DNA of 51,326 nt from Ruegeria marisrubri (lineage in GTDB: Bacteria > Pseudomonadota > Alphaproteobacteria > Rhodobacterales > Rhodobacteraceae): the NCBI RefSeq assembly GCF_001507595.1, contig NZ_LQBQ01000005.1:1-51326 (forward strand). Reading direction: 5' to 3'. The notes beneath the pieces were generated by a model. The model searched no databases and had not been told where the DNA came from. It saw nothing but the letters and a program-made list of their open reading frames with translations. Shown piece after piece: positions 28,468-37,313 of the stretch (its first letter is position 1; each line of letters opens with the position of its first letter). The position numbers and the translations under genes are program-made.

Positions 28468-28623
28468 CGTTCAATTCTCCTTGGCGTTGTCATCGAATTG
28501 GAAACTGATTGTTGATCAGGGCAGGGTTTTGCCGGGATTGGGGAAAGATTCGGGCGGGCCGGTCGCTTTTCGTGTCAGAGATTGAATGTTATGGCGGCTG
28601 GGTCGGATGGAGGAGAAGCCGGA

Positions 28624-29742
28624 ATGGACGAAAGCAAAGCAAAGCAGCCGTTGCTGGGCGAGATGCTGCATCTGCGGGGCAATTCGCTGCAAAAGGGCGA
28701 GCCAGTCGCCTTGCCGCTGACGCAGAGCAGCATGTTTCACCTGCCCGGTTCTCCCGAAGGTTTCCCCAACTATGGACGCGTCAACAATCCGACCTGGGAA
28801 CATCTGGAGCATGTCCTCGGCCATCTCGAAGGCGCGCCGTGTCTGGCCTTTCCCTCGGGCATGGCGGCGATCTCGGCGGCGCTGTTCGCGACCGTGAGGG
28901 CCGGACAACGCATACTGATCCCATCGGACGGGTATTACGTCACCCGGCTTCTGGCCGAACGCTTTCTGGCGAACCTCGGCGTCACGGTTGAACAGCGGCC
29001 TACGGTCACCTTCGAAGAAGGCGGTTTCGACAGGTTTGACATTGTTTTCGTCGAAAGCCCTTCCAACCCGGGCCTAGACATGATCGACCTGCGCGCCGTG
29101 GCCCAAGAGGTGCGGGCGACGGGTGGCATCACCATCGCCGACAACACGACGCTGACCCCGTTGGGCCAGCGCCCTCTGGATCTGGGCATCGACATGGTCG
29201 TCGCGTCGGACACCAAGGCGATGGGCGGGCATTCCGACCTGTTGATGGGGCATGTGGCCAGCCGCAATCCCGACCTCATGGCCGCCGTCGAAGAGTGGCG
29301 GAAGGTTTCCGGCGCGATCCCCGGCCCGCACGAAGCCTGGTTGCTTCACCGCGGGCTGGAGACGCTGGATGTCCGGTTCGAGCGCATGTGCAACTCGGCC
29401 GGCGTTCTGGCCGCACGGCTGGTGGAACATCCGGCGGTGCAAGAGATCCGCTATCCGGGACTGCCCGGCGACCCCTCGCATGAGCTGGCCAAGGCGCAGA
29501 CCCTGAAGTTCGGCTTCTTGCTGTCGATCACGCTGGACAGCGAAGAACGGGCCGAACGCTTCATCAACTCCTGCCCGCTGATCCGGCCCGCAACCTCGCT
29601 CGGGGGCGTTCACAGCTCGGCAGAGCGCCGCGCCCGTTGGGGCGACGACGTGGACCCGGGTTTTGTCCGCCTGTCCGTGGGGTGTGAGCCGGTCGAGGAA
29701 TTGTGGCAGGCCATCGAAACAAGCCTCGATGGCCTGACCTGA
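28624..29742 (+). CDS. Cys/Met metabolism PLP lyase (cystathionine gamma-lyase-like)
   Basis: Fold-type I PLP enzyme of the trans-sulfuration family, 372 aa. The PLP lysine lies in SDTKAMGGHSDLLMGHV. AFPSGMAAISAALFA and GRVNNPTWEHLEHVLGHLEG are the substrate and phosphate-binding segments, and DIVFVESPSNPGLDM is typical. Members eliminate the sulfur of cystathionine, homocysteine or methionine derivatives; which bond is cut cannot be told from sequence. I chose the ATG at 28624 because GGAGGAGAAG lies just upstream; the frame is open 42 bases earlier. It is not adjacent to other sulfur genes here. Confidence 0.85.
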   Translation: MDESKAKQPLLGEMLHLRGNSLQKGEPVALPLTQSSMFHLPGSPEGFPNYGRVNNPTWEHLEHVLGHLEGAPCLAFPSGMAAISAALFATVRAGQRILIPSDGYYVTRLLAERFLANLGVTVEQRPTVTFEEGGFDRFDIVFVESPSNPGLDMIDLRAVAQEVRATGGITIADNTTLTPLGQRPLDLGIDMVVASDTKAMGGHSDLLMGHVASRNPDLMAAVEEWRKVSGAIPGPHEAWLLHRGLETLDVRFERMCNSAGVLAARLVEHPAVQEIRYPGLPGDPSHELAKAQTLKFGFLLSITLDSEERAERFINSCPLIRPATSLGGVHSSAERRARWGDDVDPGFVRLSVGCEPVEELWQAIETSLDGLT

Positions 29743-29751
29743 GACCCGCGA

Positions 29752-30141
29752 TCAGCCCTGCTTGCGGTTCTCGCGCAGTTCCTTGAACACGTAGATTGGC
29801 AAAAGGATCCCTGCGATCAGCGCGCCCAGCCAGACCAGCAGGGTCGCCAGGAACAGGTTGGTCACGCCGCCGATTTGCAGACCTTCGGTCACCGCGTCGG
29901 TGATCAGCAGGCCGACGAAAGTCACGATCAGCGCGATACCGCCCTGGATGGCGGGCAAGCTCTTTTCACCAACCTTGGAAATCAGCGGCTCGGCGATCAC
30001 CTGAACCAAGGTAAAGACGGCCACCACCACGACAAAATAGAGCGGCGCAATCGAAAAGCCGTCGAGCAAAGTCGCGGCAAGCAACAAGCCGACTGCGTTG
30101 CCGATCAGCAGGGCAACGACCCTCAGAAACAACCGGTACAT
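29752..30141 (-). CDS. Small four-helix membrane protein (phage_holin_4_2-like)
   Basis: A 129-aa inner-membrane protein with about four hydrophobic segments (LFLRVVALLIGNAVGLLLAA, YFVVVVAVFTLVQVIA, GGIALIVTFVGLLI, LFLATLLVWLGALIAGILLP). The size and spacing fit the phage_holin_4_2/YvlD-type family, common on bacterial chromosomes and not a sign of a phage. It is convergent with the PLP lyase. The start at 30141 is preceded by GAGG; an upstream TTG adds six residues. Function unknown. Confidence 0.75.
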   Translation of the reverse strand: MYRLFLRVVALLIGNAVGLLLAATLLDGFSIAPLYFVVVVAVFTLVQVIAEPLISKVGEKSLPAIQGGIALIVTFVGLLITDAVTEGLQIGGVTNLFLATLLVWLGALIAGILLPIYVFKELRENRKQG

Positions 30142-30217
30142 CCTGAACCTCGCATTCAATCTACGTTGGTATTGAATGCGAGCCTAAACCGGTCTCAGCC
30201 TGATTTCACCTGAATTT

Positions 30218-31399
30218 TCAAAGCCCCGCTTCGGACTCGATCTGCCTGCGCGACTTGCGTTCGCGCTCGGTCGCCGATTTCAGCTGGCCGCAGGCGGCCA
30301 TGATGTCCTCGCCACGCGGCGTGCGGATGGGCGAGGCGTAACCGGCCTGGTAGATGATGTTGGCAAAAGCGCGGATGCGGTTGTTCGAGCTGCGCTTGTA
30401 GGGCGCGCCGGGCCATTCGTTGAACGGGATCAGGTTGATTTTGGCCGGGATGTCGTGGCTGCGGATCAGTTCGATCAGGCGGTGCGCGTCCTCGTCGCTG
30501 TCGTTCACGCCATCCAGCATCACGTATTCAAAGGTGATCCGCTCGGAGTTCGACGCCTTGGGATAGTTCGCCAGCGCCTGCAGCAGTTCCTCGATGTTCC
30601 AGCGCTTGTTGATCGGCACCAGAACGTCGCGGGTTTCGTTGGTGGTGGCATGGAACGAGATTGCCAGCAGGCAGCCGATCTCTTCCGCCGTGCGCGCGAT
30701 TTCCGGCACCACGCCCGACGTGGACAGAGTGATGCGGCGACGCGACAGGGAAATCCCCTCGGGGTCCATCGCGATCTTCATCGCATCTCGCACGTTTTCG
30801 AAATTGTAGAGCGGCTCGCCCATGCCCATCAGCACGATGTTCGACAGCAGGCGCGTCTCGTTCTTCGGCTCACCCGGCACCGGCCATTCGTTCAGGTCGT
30901 CGCGGGCCATCATGATCTGCCCGACGATCTCGGCCGTCGTCAGGTTACGCACCAGTTTCTGGGTGCCGGTGTGACAGAACGAACAGGTCAGCGTGCAGCC
31001 CACCTGCGAAGAGATGCAGAGCGTGCCGCGATCTTCCTCGGGGATATAGACGACCTCGACCTCATGCCCGCCGGCGATGCGGACAAGATATTTGCGGGTG
31101 CCGTCCTCGGAAACCTTCCGGGTCACCACTTCGGGAATCTCGATCACGAAATTCTCGGCCAGTTGCGCGCGGTAGGACTTGGCGAGGTTGGTCATTTCGG
31201 CAAAGTCGCGCACGCCCCACTGGTAGATCCATTGCCAGATCTGGTTCACCCGCATCTTGGCCTGCCGCTCGGGCGTGCCATGTTCGATCAGCACCTCGCG
31301 CAGGCGGTCACGGGTGAGGCCGACAAGGTTGATCTTCCCCTCGGCCAGCTTGCGGGGGATGGTCACGACATCTTGGGTGATCGGCGCTTTCGCGGACAT
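30218..31399 (-). CDS. rlmN: Dual-specificity RNA methyltransferase RlmN
   Basis: Radical SAM enzyme, 393 aa, that makes 2-methyladenosine at A2503 of 23S rRNA and A37 of some tRNAs. The 4Fe-4S cluster motif CxxxCxxC is visible as CTLTCSFC near residue 130. It is followed by [23 protein letters not shown] and [13 protein letters not shown]; the methyl-carrying cysteine lies near the C-terminus (ACGQLKSA). The N-terminal helical domain (residues 15-95) is intact. The start at 31399 gives [12 protein letters not shown]. Confidence 0.95.
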   Translation of the reverse strand: MSAKAPITQDVVTIPRKLAEGKINLVGLTRDRLREVLIEHGTPERQAKMRVNQIWQWIYQWGVRDFAEMTNLAKSYRAQLAENFVIEIPEVVTRKVSEDGTRKYLVRIAGGHEVEVVYIPEEDRGTLCISSQVGCTLTCSFCHTGTQKLVRNLTTAEIVGQIMMARDDLNEWPVPGEPKNETRLLSNIVLMGMGEPLYNFENVRDAMKIAMDPEGISLSRRRITLSTSGVVPEIARTAEEIGCLLAISFHATTNETRDVLVPINKRWNIEELLQALANYPKASNSERITFEYVMLDGVNDSDEDAHRLIELIRSHDIPAKINLIPFNEWPGAPYKRSSNNRIRAFANIIYQAGYASPIRTPRGEDIMAACGQLKSATERERKSRRQIESEAGL

Positions 31400-31575
31400 G
31401 GCAGAACTCGGATTCGGGCTTGGAATGCGCCTCTATATAGGAAAGCAGGCAAAGATCAAAAGATTTCGGGCAAAATCGTTCGCGGGCGTGCCGATGCGAT
31501 GCCTGCGCAGGCTTCCGATCGGCACGGTGCATCACGCTATTGGGCACGCGCCCGGGAAGGCGCTACATCGATGTG

Positions 31576-31740
31576 TCAGCGGAAGAATGCAACCTTGATG
31601 AACAGCACAGAGACCGCAATCACGATCACAAGAACAACCGGGTTACTGACAACCGCATCGGTCCAGGCGGAAAAGTTCGGCCCTCCGAAACTCCGTCCGC
31701 CGCCGGATACGCCGCCCGCAGCTATACCATACTCAATCAT
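31576..31740 (-). CDS. Small single-pass membrane protein, 54 aa
   Basis: A 54-aa protein with a glycine-rich N-terminus (MIEYGIAAGGVSGGGRSFGG) and one C-terminal transmembrane segment (NPVVLVIVIAVSVLFIKVAF). GAGGAG lies 8 bases upstream of the ATG, which is strong evidence for translation. Longer in-frame starts would add residues without signal. It sits alone between rlmN and the ialB-like gene. There is no known family; it could be a small stress or respiratory accessory protein. Confidence 0.7.
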   Translation of the reverse strand: MIEYGIAAGGVSGGGRSFGGPNFSAWTDAVVSNPVVLVIVIAVSVLFIKVAFFR

Positions 31741-31876
31741 ACGCCACACTCCTCGCGGCCCCGGACCGCTGAAGCAGAAAACACTGGAAATCAAGGTGGT
31801 TATCGTATCACCAAAGTTCGGAAAAGGCACGAAATTCTTTCGTTGAGAAATGTCGCCCTTGCCTTCGGGAACGACA

Positions 31877-31904
31877 AAGGCCCCGCCTGCAGGGTCGGGG
31901 CCTT
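31877..31904 (-). terminator. Hairpin after the ialB-like gene
   Basis: AAGGCCCCG and CGGGGCCTT form a 9-bp stem with a 10-nt loop, 20 bases past the ialB-like stop on the minus strand. The bases after the stem (TGTCGTT) are only weakly U-rich. Confidence 0.6.
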
Positions 31905-31924
31905 GCGAGAAACCGGGTTTCGGA

Positions 31925-32461
31925 TCAGTTGTTCGCGCAGCGCTTCTCTGCGTCCTCGACGGCTGCAGTGAACCCCAGCAGCGAAAACGTATCCTTGGTC
32001 TGTGTTCCGCGTTGAGACCGGGCGGTCAGCACCGCCTCGGTGCCACGTTTCATGGCGGCGATGATCTTGGCGTCATCGGATTCGGTCGCCGGCCATGCCC
32101 ATTCGCCTTCGGTGAAAAGCTCGAATTCGCTGCCATCGACGGCAAGGTTCACGGTCGACCCTGGTGCGAACGGATAACCGCCCGTAAAGGTAACCTGACC
32201 TTTCACGCCCGCCTTGGGTCGGAAGAACACGAACAGCAAGATGTCACTCCGCCGAACCGACACGACGCGCCCGCCGCGCGTGTTGACGGTTTCCTTAGGT
32301 GCCGAAACGCTCCAGCATTCGGTCGGATCGTCCTCGACGAACACGCTCCAATCGGTCTTTGCCGCGACCCGGTTGCTGCTTGTCGCCTGTTGTGCGGTAG
32401 CGGTAGTGGCCATTGTGGCCATGCACAGGCCCGCGATGACGCGGACGAGCTTCGATCCCAT
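31925..32461 (-). CDS. Invasion-associated locus B (IalB) family protein
   Basis: A 178-aa exported protein of the IalB family (PF06776), common in alphaproteobacteria including free-living ones. A signal peptide ends near ATTATAQ (residue 24). The mature part has WSVFVEDDPTECWSVSAPKE, a strand-rich middle and a Cys near the end (EKRCANN) that may pair with Cys49. The name comes from Bartonella and does not imply virulence here; the role is unknown, probably in the envelope. It is divergent from the asparaginase gene, sharing the 174-base region between them. Confidence 0.85.
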   Translation of the reverse strand: MGSKLVRVIAGLCMATMATTATAQQATSSNRVAAKTDWSVFVEDDPTECWSVSAPKETVNTRGGRVVSVRRSDILLFVFFRPKAGVKGQVTFTGGYPFAPGSTVNLAVDGSEFELFTEGEWAWPATESDDAKIIAAMKRGTEAVLTARSQRGTQTKDTFSLLGFTAAVEDAEKRCANN

Positions 32462-32635
32462 TTGTCCAGCCTCCTAGCTCGACCAAAACCTCAATTGTCC
32501 CGGGCGCCTGCGGGATTTGTCGACCCGTCTGATGTTGCGCACCCGGTCATTTGCCGACATACACACAGTATCGCAGGTTTCGCCATGGGCGAAAGTGCGG
32601 TTGGCAGAATTTTGCGCACTCAGCGAGGGGACGTC

Positions 32636-33631
32636 ATGACGCAGCCGGTGCCGATGACCGAAGTATGGCGCGGGTCTTTGTTGGAGAGCCTGCATCTGGG
32701 GCATGCTGTCATCTGTGATGATACCGGGCAGATCGTGCGCAGCTGGGGCGATCCGAATGCAACGATCTATCCGCGCTCGTCCTGCAAGATGATCCAGGCG
32801 TTGCCGTTGATCACGTCCGGGGCGGCGGCCAGATACGGGTTGAACTCGGAACACCTTGCGCTGGCCTGCGCCTCGCATTCGGGCGCGGCGATTCACACTG
32901 ATCGGGTCTCCGCCTGGCTCGATCACCTGGGCCTTGGCGACGACGACTTTCGCTGCGGCCCGCAGGAACCCAGTGACATGGCCGCGCGCGATGCGCTGAT
33001 CCTTGCCGATACTGTTCCCTGCCAGATGCACAACAATTGCTCCGGCAAACATGCGGGATTTCTCTCGGTGGCCCAGCACATGGGCGCGGGGCCGGAATAC
33101 ATCGACATCGACCATCCGGTTCAACAGGCCTGCCTGGCCGCGTTCGAAGAAGTCACCGGTGAGGAAAGCCCCTGCTATGGCATTGACGGCTGCTCAGCGC
33201 CGAATTTCGCGACGTCGCTGCATGGTCTGGCGCGGGCGATGGCGTGGTTTGCCTCGGCGGCGGATCGATCCGACCGGCAGAGCGAGGCGGCCCAACAGCT
33301 GACGGCGGCGATGATGCACCACCCGGAACTGGTCGCTGGCGAGGGCCGCGCCTGCACCGAACTGATGCGCGCCATGAACGGACGCGCCGCCATCAAGACC
33401 GGAGCCGAGGCGGTGTTCGTCGCCATCATTCCCGAAAGGCGGATGGGCGTTGCGCTCAAGATCGCCGACGGGGCCACGCGTGCCAGCGAATGTGCAATCG
33501 CGGCGATCCTGGTGAGCCTGGGCATTCTCGACCCCGAGCATCCGGCCACCCGCAAATTCATGAACGCCCCGGTGCTGAACCGCCGCAACATCGATTGCGG
33601 CATCATCAAACCGGCCGCCGGGTTCCCCTGA
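32636..33631 (+). CDS. L-asparaginase II family protein
   Basis: A 331-aa protein of the asparaginase II family (PF06089, Rhizobium etli type), which is unrelated to E. coli-type asparaginases. It starts MTQPVPMTEVWRGSLLESLH. The catalytic serine/lysine region is YPRSSCKMIQALPLI. CASHSGAAIHTDRV, CQMHNNCSGKHAGFL and CYGIDGCSAPNF carry the conserved cysteines and residues of the active site. It probably hydrolyses asparagine to aspartate and ammonia in the cytoplasm. GAGGGG precedes the ATG at 32636. The frame stays open far upstream across the ialB-like gene, but that part is a shadow. Confidence 0.9.
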   Translation: MTQPVPMTEVWRGSLLESLHLGHAVICDDTGQIVRSWGDPNATIYPRSSCKMIQALPLITSGAAARYGLNSEHLALACASHSGAAIHTDRVSAWLDHLGLGDDDFRCGPQEPSDMAARDALILADTVPCQMHNNCSGKHAGFLSVAQHMGAGPEYIDIDHPVQQACLAAFEEVTGEESPCYGIDGCSAPNFATSLHGLARAMAWFASAADRSDRQSEAAQQLTAAMMHHPELVAGEGRACTELMRAMNGRAAIKTGAEAVFVAIIPERRMGVALKIADGATRASECAIAAILVSLGILDPEHPATRKFMNAPVLNRRNIDCGIIKPAAGFP

Positions 33632-33649
33632 CGGCCGGTCTGCCGACTC

Positions 33650-33964
33650 TTACATTTCCATGATTTCGGCCACTTCGACCGAACCGTTGCCCGACACGAC
33701 CATCGGGCAACCCTTCGCCAGTTCCGTGGCGGCACCGATATCGGCGGCTTTGACCACCGAGTAACCGGACAGCGGGTTGGCCCCGCCGTCATCGGCGACA
33801 CCACTGGCGCTGACCGTCTTGGACAATCCCACCGGCGCACCGGGCACCACCACCGCATCGCCCATGTCGGCGAACCAGGCCTGCCACGCGGCCATGACCT
33901 GTTCGCCTTCTTCCGGGCTCTCGGGGGCCTTGCCGCCGTGATAGGCAAAAATGAATTCAGGCAT
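33650..33964 (-). CDS. YciI-related domain protein
   Basis: A 104-aa YCII-like protein, dimeric alpha/beta-barrel fold. It starts MPEFIFAYHGGKAPESPEEG, followed by AWQAWFADMGDAVVVPGAPV and GYSVVKAADIGAATELAKGC, the usual order. The family has a conserved His/Asp pair, but its reaction is largely unknown. It follows the SRPBCC gene on the minus strand with a 24-base gap, so it belongs to the arsR-SRPBCC-yciI unit. That combination is common in bacteria. Confidence 0.88.
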   Translation of the reverse strand: MPEFIFAYHGGKAPESPEEGEQVMAAWQAWFADMGDAVVVPGAPVGLSKTVSASGVADDGGANPLSGYSVVKAADIGAATELAKGCPMVVSGNGSVEVAEIMEM

Positions 33965-33988
33965 CTTCTTTCCTCCGCTGGTGAAATG

Positions 33989-34417
33989 TCATCCCAAAGC
34001 GGCGACGAGCTTGCGCAGCGACGAGGTCCAGCCCTTTTCGTGGCTTCTGCCGATCTCGTCATCGCCCAAGTCACGGTGATCCAGCACCAGACGCGCACCA
34101 CTGTCCGTGGCTTCGACCGTGAATGTCACATGGCTTTCGTCGCCGCGCTTGTCGTTCTCGTCATGCCAAGCCCAAGTGAAGCCCACCGAGACGGGAGGTT
34201 TCACATGGGTCACTTGGCCCGAGACCTTGAAACGCTGCCCTTCGCCGTTTTCCATCACTGAAAACCACGGGCCGGTGCGCGAGAAATCCAGATCGTGCTC
34301 GGGCACATGCATCCCCTCAGGCCCCCACCATTGCAGCAGCCGGGGCCCATCGCTGATCCAGGCAAACAGGGTTTCGGGGCTGACGGGAAAGTCGCGTTCC
34401 AGTCTCAGGTCGGCCAT
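33989..34417 (-). CDS. SRPBCC/AHSA1 domain protein
   Basis: A 142-aa START-like fold protein (AHSA1 family) with a hydrophobic cavity. It begins MADLRLERDFPVSPETLFAW, then WGPEGMHVPEHDLDFSRTGP, VGFTWAWHDENDKRGDESHV and a C-terminal helix GWTSSLRKLVAAL. Ligand unknown. Its start overlaps the last 13 bases of the ArsR gene, indicating translational coupling. ArsR-SRPBCC pairs of this kind recur across bacteria and may sense and bind small hydrophobic compounds. Confidence 0.88.
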   Translation of the reverse strand: MADLRLERDFPVSPETLFAWISDGPRLLQWWGPEGMHVPEHDLDFSRTGPWFSVMENGEGQRFKVSGQVTHVKPPVSVGFTWAWHDENDKRGDESHVTFTVEATDSGARLVLDHRDLGDDEIGRSHEKGWTSSLRKLVAALG

Positions 34418-34734
34418 GTGTTTTCCTTTTTCAGCAATGCATCCAGCCGGTCGAGGCTGCCTTCCCAGAACTGCCGCCTGGAAATCGTCCATTCGGCTAT
34501 GGCGCGCAGCCCCTCGGGTTGCACCGAATAAAGCCGCTGCGTTCCCTTGGCGCGCTGCCGGACCAGCCCCGCCTCGCGCAACACCTTCAGGTGGCGCGAA
34601 ATCGCGGCACCGGACATGCCCTTGCCCTCGATCAGGTCACCGGCGGGCAATTCGCCCTGCTCCATGAGCTGTTCCACGATCGAGAATCGGGTTGGGTCGG
34701 AAAGCGCGGAAAAGGCGGCCAGAAGATTCGTCAT
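34405..34734 (-). CDS. ArsR family transcriptional regulator
   Basis: A 109-aa winged-helix repressor. MTNLLAAFSALSDPTRFSIV and MSGAAISRHLKVLREAGLV form the DNA-binding helices, and RLYSVQPEGLRAIAEW is the wing and dimer helix. No cysteine pair typical of metal or persulfide sensors is present, so it may respond to something other than metal. It is the first gene of the arsR-SRPBCC-yciI unit and is preceded by a strong palindromic operator. The start at 34734 is an ATG 13 bases after the operator; upstream in-frame residues lack support. Confidence 0.9.
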   Translation of the reverse strand: MTNLLAAFSALSDPTRFSIVEQLMEQGELPAGDLIEGKGMSGAAISRHLKVLREAGLVRQRAKGTQRLYSVQPEGLRAIAEWTISRRQFWEGSLDRLDALLKKENTWPT

Positions 34735-34741
34735 GGGGCTC

Positions 34742-34767
34742 AATTTAACACAAATGTTAAATTTGTG
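34742..34767. promoter_or_regulatory. Overlapping palindromes, ArsR operator
   Basis: AATTTAACA (34742-34750) and TGTTAAATT (34755-34763) form a perfect 9-bp inverted repeat with a 4-base spacer. The right half overlaps a second perfect repeat, CACAAAT (34749-34755) and ATTTGTG (34761-34767), with a 5-base spacer. The AT-only site lies immediately upstream of the ArsR start, where autorepression would act. Confidence 0.8.
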
Positions 34768-34808
34768 AACCCCCACAAATCCGGAGTGCCGCAACGATAC
34801 GGAAAAGA

Positions 34809-35687
34809 TCAGGCCAATTTGAACTCGTCTCGTGTATAGCCCTGCAAGTACAACAAGGCCGTCAGATCACCGTGATTGACCCTCACGTCGCATTTTTCCG
34901 CGACCGAGGGCTTGGCATGGAGCGCCACCCCGGTTCCGGCCCGGCCGAGCATGTCGAGGTCATTGGCGCCGTCCCCGACCGCGATCACGTCGGACTCTGA
35001 AATGCCCAGGCGTGCCGAGATCCGCTCCAGCGCCTCGACCTTGGCCCGGCGCCCCAGAATCGGGCGTTTCACGTCGCCATTCAGCTTGCCGTTCTCGACA
35101 AGCAAGGTGTTCGCGCGATTCTCGTCAAAACCCAGCTCTTCGGCGACCCGGGCCGTGAACGCGGTGAACCCGCCCGACACCAGCGCGGCATAAGCGCCAT
35201 TGGCCCGCATCGTCGCCACCAGTTCCCGGCCGCCCGGCATCAGCGTGATCCGCTCGTCCAGGACCTTGGCGATCACCCCCTCATCCAGCCCCTTCAACAA
35301 CCCGACCCGCTCGAGCAGGGCGCCCTCGAAATCCAGTTCGCCATTCATCGCCCGCGCGGTGATGTCCTTGACACGCTCACCGACGCCCGCCTCGTCGGCC
35401 AGTTCATCGATACATTCCTGCTGGATCATGGTGCTGTCCATGTCGGCCAGAAGCATCTTCTTGCGCCGCCCCGCGGCCGGCTGAACGACAAGGTCCACGC
35501 CCATGGCCTGCAGATCCGCCCAGACCTCCCAGCGGTTCGCCGGAATGGCGGCAAGTTCGAATTCCGCCGCCACGTCCGGGTTCAACCAGATCGCGTCGCC
35601 GCCGCCCCAGGCATTGCGAAGCGAATCGACCAGCGAGTGCTCCAGCGAAGGCGTGCCGGGATTGGTCAGCAGAGTGGCAACATACAT
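34809..35687 (-). CDS. serB: Phosphoserine phosphatase
   Basis: HAD-family enzyme, 292 aa, the last step of serine biosynthesis: it hydrolyses O-phosphoserine. The catalytic nucleophile is in LLADMDSTMI, the second motif in LVSGGFTAFTARV, and the Mg-binding GDGANDLDMLG near the C-terminus. Residues 1-75 form a regulatory-like N-terminal extension typical of this SerB type. The start at 35687 (MYVATLLTNPG) fits the family. It is divergent from serC with a 372-base region between, so all three serine genes sit together. Confidence 0.96.
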   Translation of the reverse strand: MYVATLLTNPGTPSLEHSLVDSLRNAWGGGDAIWLNPDVAAEFELAAIPANRWEVWADLQAMGVDLVVQPAAGRRKKMLLADMDSTMIQQECIDELADEAGVGERVKDITARAMNGELDFEGALLERVGLLKGLDEGVIAKVLDERITLMPGGRELVATMRANGAYAALVSGGFTAFTARVAEELGFDENRANTLLVENGKLNGDVKRPILGRRAKVEALERISARLGISESDVIAVGDGANDLDMLGRAGTGVALHAKPSVAEKCDVRVNHGDLTALLYLQGYTRDEFKLA

Positions 35688-36002
35688 TCGAATTCTCCTG
35701 TCTTGCCCCTCGCGCATAGCGCAGACGCAGAAAAACCGCCAGCCGCCGCTTCAATCCGATTCCGAAATCCCGCAATTCGGACGCCTGACGTCAGTTGCCG
35801 CGGCCAGTCCTTTGCAAGAAACTGAAAATCCTCACCTTTTTCCAAATACTCAATCAGCGCGCCCGCTACTCCAATCCCTACGGCTTGCTTTGGCAACGCG
35901 GAACACAAGTTTCCGATCATGTGCACGATGCGTCGGATTTGAACACCAAAGCGGCGAAATCAGGCCATTTCCCGCTTGCCTGCCGCATCGCGGCAGAATA
36001 GC
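35688..36002. promoter_or_regulatory. serB-serC intergenic region
   Basis: Divergent promoter region for serB and serC. Apart from the structured leader adjoining serC (36003-36059), I see no confident operator or gene in it. Short frames here have no ribosome binding site. Confidence 0.4.
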
Positions 36003-36059
36003 TCTGGCGGTGGGACACCCCTCCCCAACGAGGGGCGCATATCTGGAAGGGTAACACCT
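36003..36059 (+). ncRNA. Candidate serC leader RNA motif
   Basis: The bases just before serC contain CCCCTC/GAGGGG (36018-36023 and 36030-36035), a perfect 6-bp hairpin. An outer GGTG/CACC pairing (36009-36012 and 36055-36058) encloses the region up to the start codon. This position, size and gene context match the serC RNA motif known from alphaproteobacteria, a small cis-regulatory structure of unknown ligand. The GGAAGGG ribosome binding site lies inside the outer stem, so folding could block translation. Assignment is from memory and folding by eye. Confidence 0.65.
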
Positions 36060-37214
36060 ATGACCATCGAACAACCGGCGACGCGGCCGGCCAATCCGCG
36101 GTTTTCTTCGGGCCCCTGCGCCAAACCCCCCACATTCGATCTGACAAAGCTCTCAGGCGCCGCTCTGGGCCGCTCGCACCGGGCCGCCGTCGGCAAGGAC
36201 AAGCTGAAGGCCGCGATCGAAGGCACCCGCGAAATTCTGGGCATCCCGGCAGACTACCGCATCGGCATCGTGCCTGCCTCGGATACCGGCGCCGTCGAAA
36301 TGGCGCTGTGGAACCTGCTGGGCGCGCGCGGCGTCGAGATGCTGGCATGGGAATCCTTCGGCGCCGGCTGGGTCACGGACGTGGTCAAGCAGCTCAAGCT
36401 GGACGCCACCGTCAAGACCGCCGAATACGGCGAAATCGTCGATCTGAGCACCGTCGATTTCAAAAATGACGTCGTCTTCACCTGGAACGGCACCACCTCG
36501 GGCGTCCGGGTTCCGAACGGCGACTGGATCGCCGATGACCGCGAGGGCCTGACCATCTGCGACGCCACCAGCGCCGCCTTCGCGATGGACCTGCCCTGGG
36601 ACAAGCTGGATGTGACCACTTTCAGCTGGCAGAAGGTTCTGGGCGGTGAGGCCGCCCATGGCATGCTGATCCTCAGCCCGCGCGCGGTGGAACGCCTCGA
36701 ATCCTACACGCCCGCCTGGCCGCTTCCCAAGATCTTCCGACTGACCAAGGGCGGCAAGCTGATCGAGGGCATCTTCGAGGGCGCGACCATCAACACCCCA
36801 TCGATGCTGGCGGTCGAGGACTACCTCTTCGCCCTCGACTGGGCCCGCTCGGTGGGCGGCCTGCAGGGCCTGATCGCCCGCGCCAATGCCAACACCAAGG
36901 CGGTCGCGGATTTCGTCGAACTGCATGACTGGATCGACTTCCTGGCCCATGACCCGGCAACCGTGTCGAACACCAGCGTGTGCCTGAAATTCACCGACGA
37001 GCGCATCCAGGACGGCGCCGCATTCGCCAAGTCGGTCGCCAAGCGGCTGGAAGCCGAAGGCGTGGCCTATGACATCGGCGCCTATCGCGATGCGCCCGCC
37101 GGTCTGCGGATCTGGTGCGGCGGCACGGTCGAGACCTCGGACATCGAGGCGATGCTGCCGTGGCTCGAATGGGCCTTCCAGGTCGAAATCGAGGCGCAGG
37201 CCGCAGCAGCCTGA
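36060..37214 (+). CDS. serC: Phosphoserine aminotransferase
   Basis: Fold-type I PLP aminotransferase, 384 aa, of the alphaproteobacterial SerC type. It turns 3-phosphohydroxypyruvate and glutamate into O-phosphoserine. The substrate-binding [13 protein letters not shown] is near the N-terminus, the PLP lysine is in [18 protein letters not shown], and the C-terminal [18 protein letters not shown] segment closes the domain. The start at 36060 gives [15 protein letters not shown] and fits behind the leader RNA; a longer in-frame start would overlap the leader. It is followed by serA after 99 bases. Confidence 0.95.
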   Translation: MTIEQPATRPANPRFSSGPCAKPPTFDLTKLSGAALGRSHRAAVGKDKLKAAIEGTREILGIPADYRIGIVPASDTGAVEMALWNLLGARGVEMLAWESFGAGWVTDVVKQLKLDATVKTAEYGEIVDLSTVDFKNDVVFTWNGTTSGVRVPNGDWIADDREGLTICDATSAAFAMDLPWDKLDVTTFSWQKVLGGEAAHGMLILSPRAVERLESYTPAWPLPKIFRLTKGGKLIEGIFEGATINTPSMLAVEDYLFALDWARSVGGLQGLIARANANTKAVADFVELHDWIDFLAHDPATVSNTSVCLKFTDERIQDGAAFAKSVAKRLEAEGVAYDIGAYRDAPAGLRIWCGGTVETSDIEAMLPWLEWAFQVEIEAQAAAA

Positions 37215-37313
37215 CCGGTGAGAGGCGGGAGCCTTCCCGCCCCTCCCACGACCCTTTTCCAATCAGATGACATCAGGCGGGCCCCGCCCGCCACCACGCC
37301 AAAGGAAAACACC

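Noticed and set aside
29752..30141. Prophage signal from the holin-like membrane protein
   Set aside because: This family is common on bacterial chromosomes and no other phage gene is present.
31925..32461. Virulence role of the IalB-like protein
   Set aside because: The family is widespread in free-living marine alphaproteobacteria; the name comes from Bartonella only.
31850..32635. Open reading frame extension upstream of the asparaginase, across the ialB-like gene
   Set aside because: The extra 262 residues are antisense to a real gene and lack any family similarity; GAGGGG marks the start at 32636.
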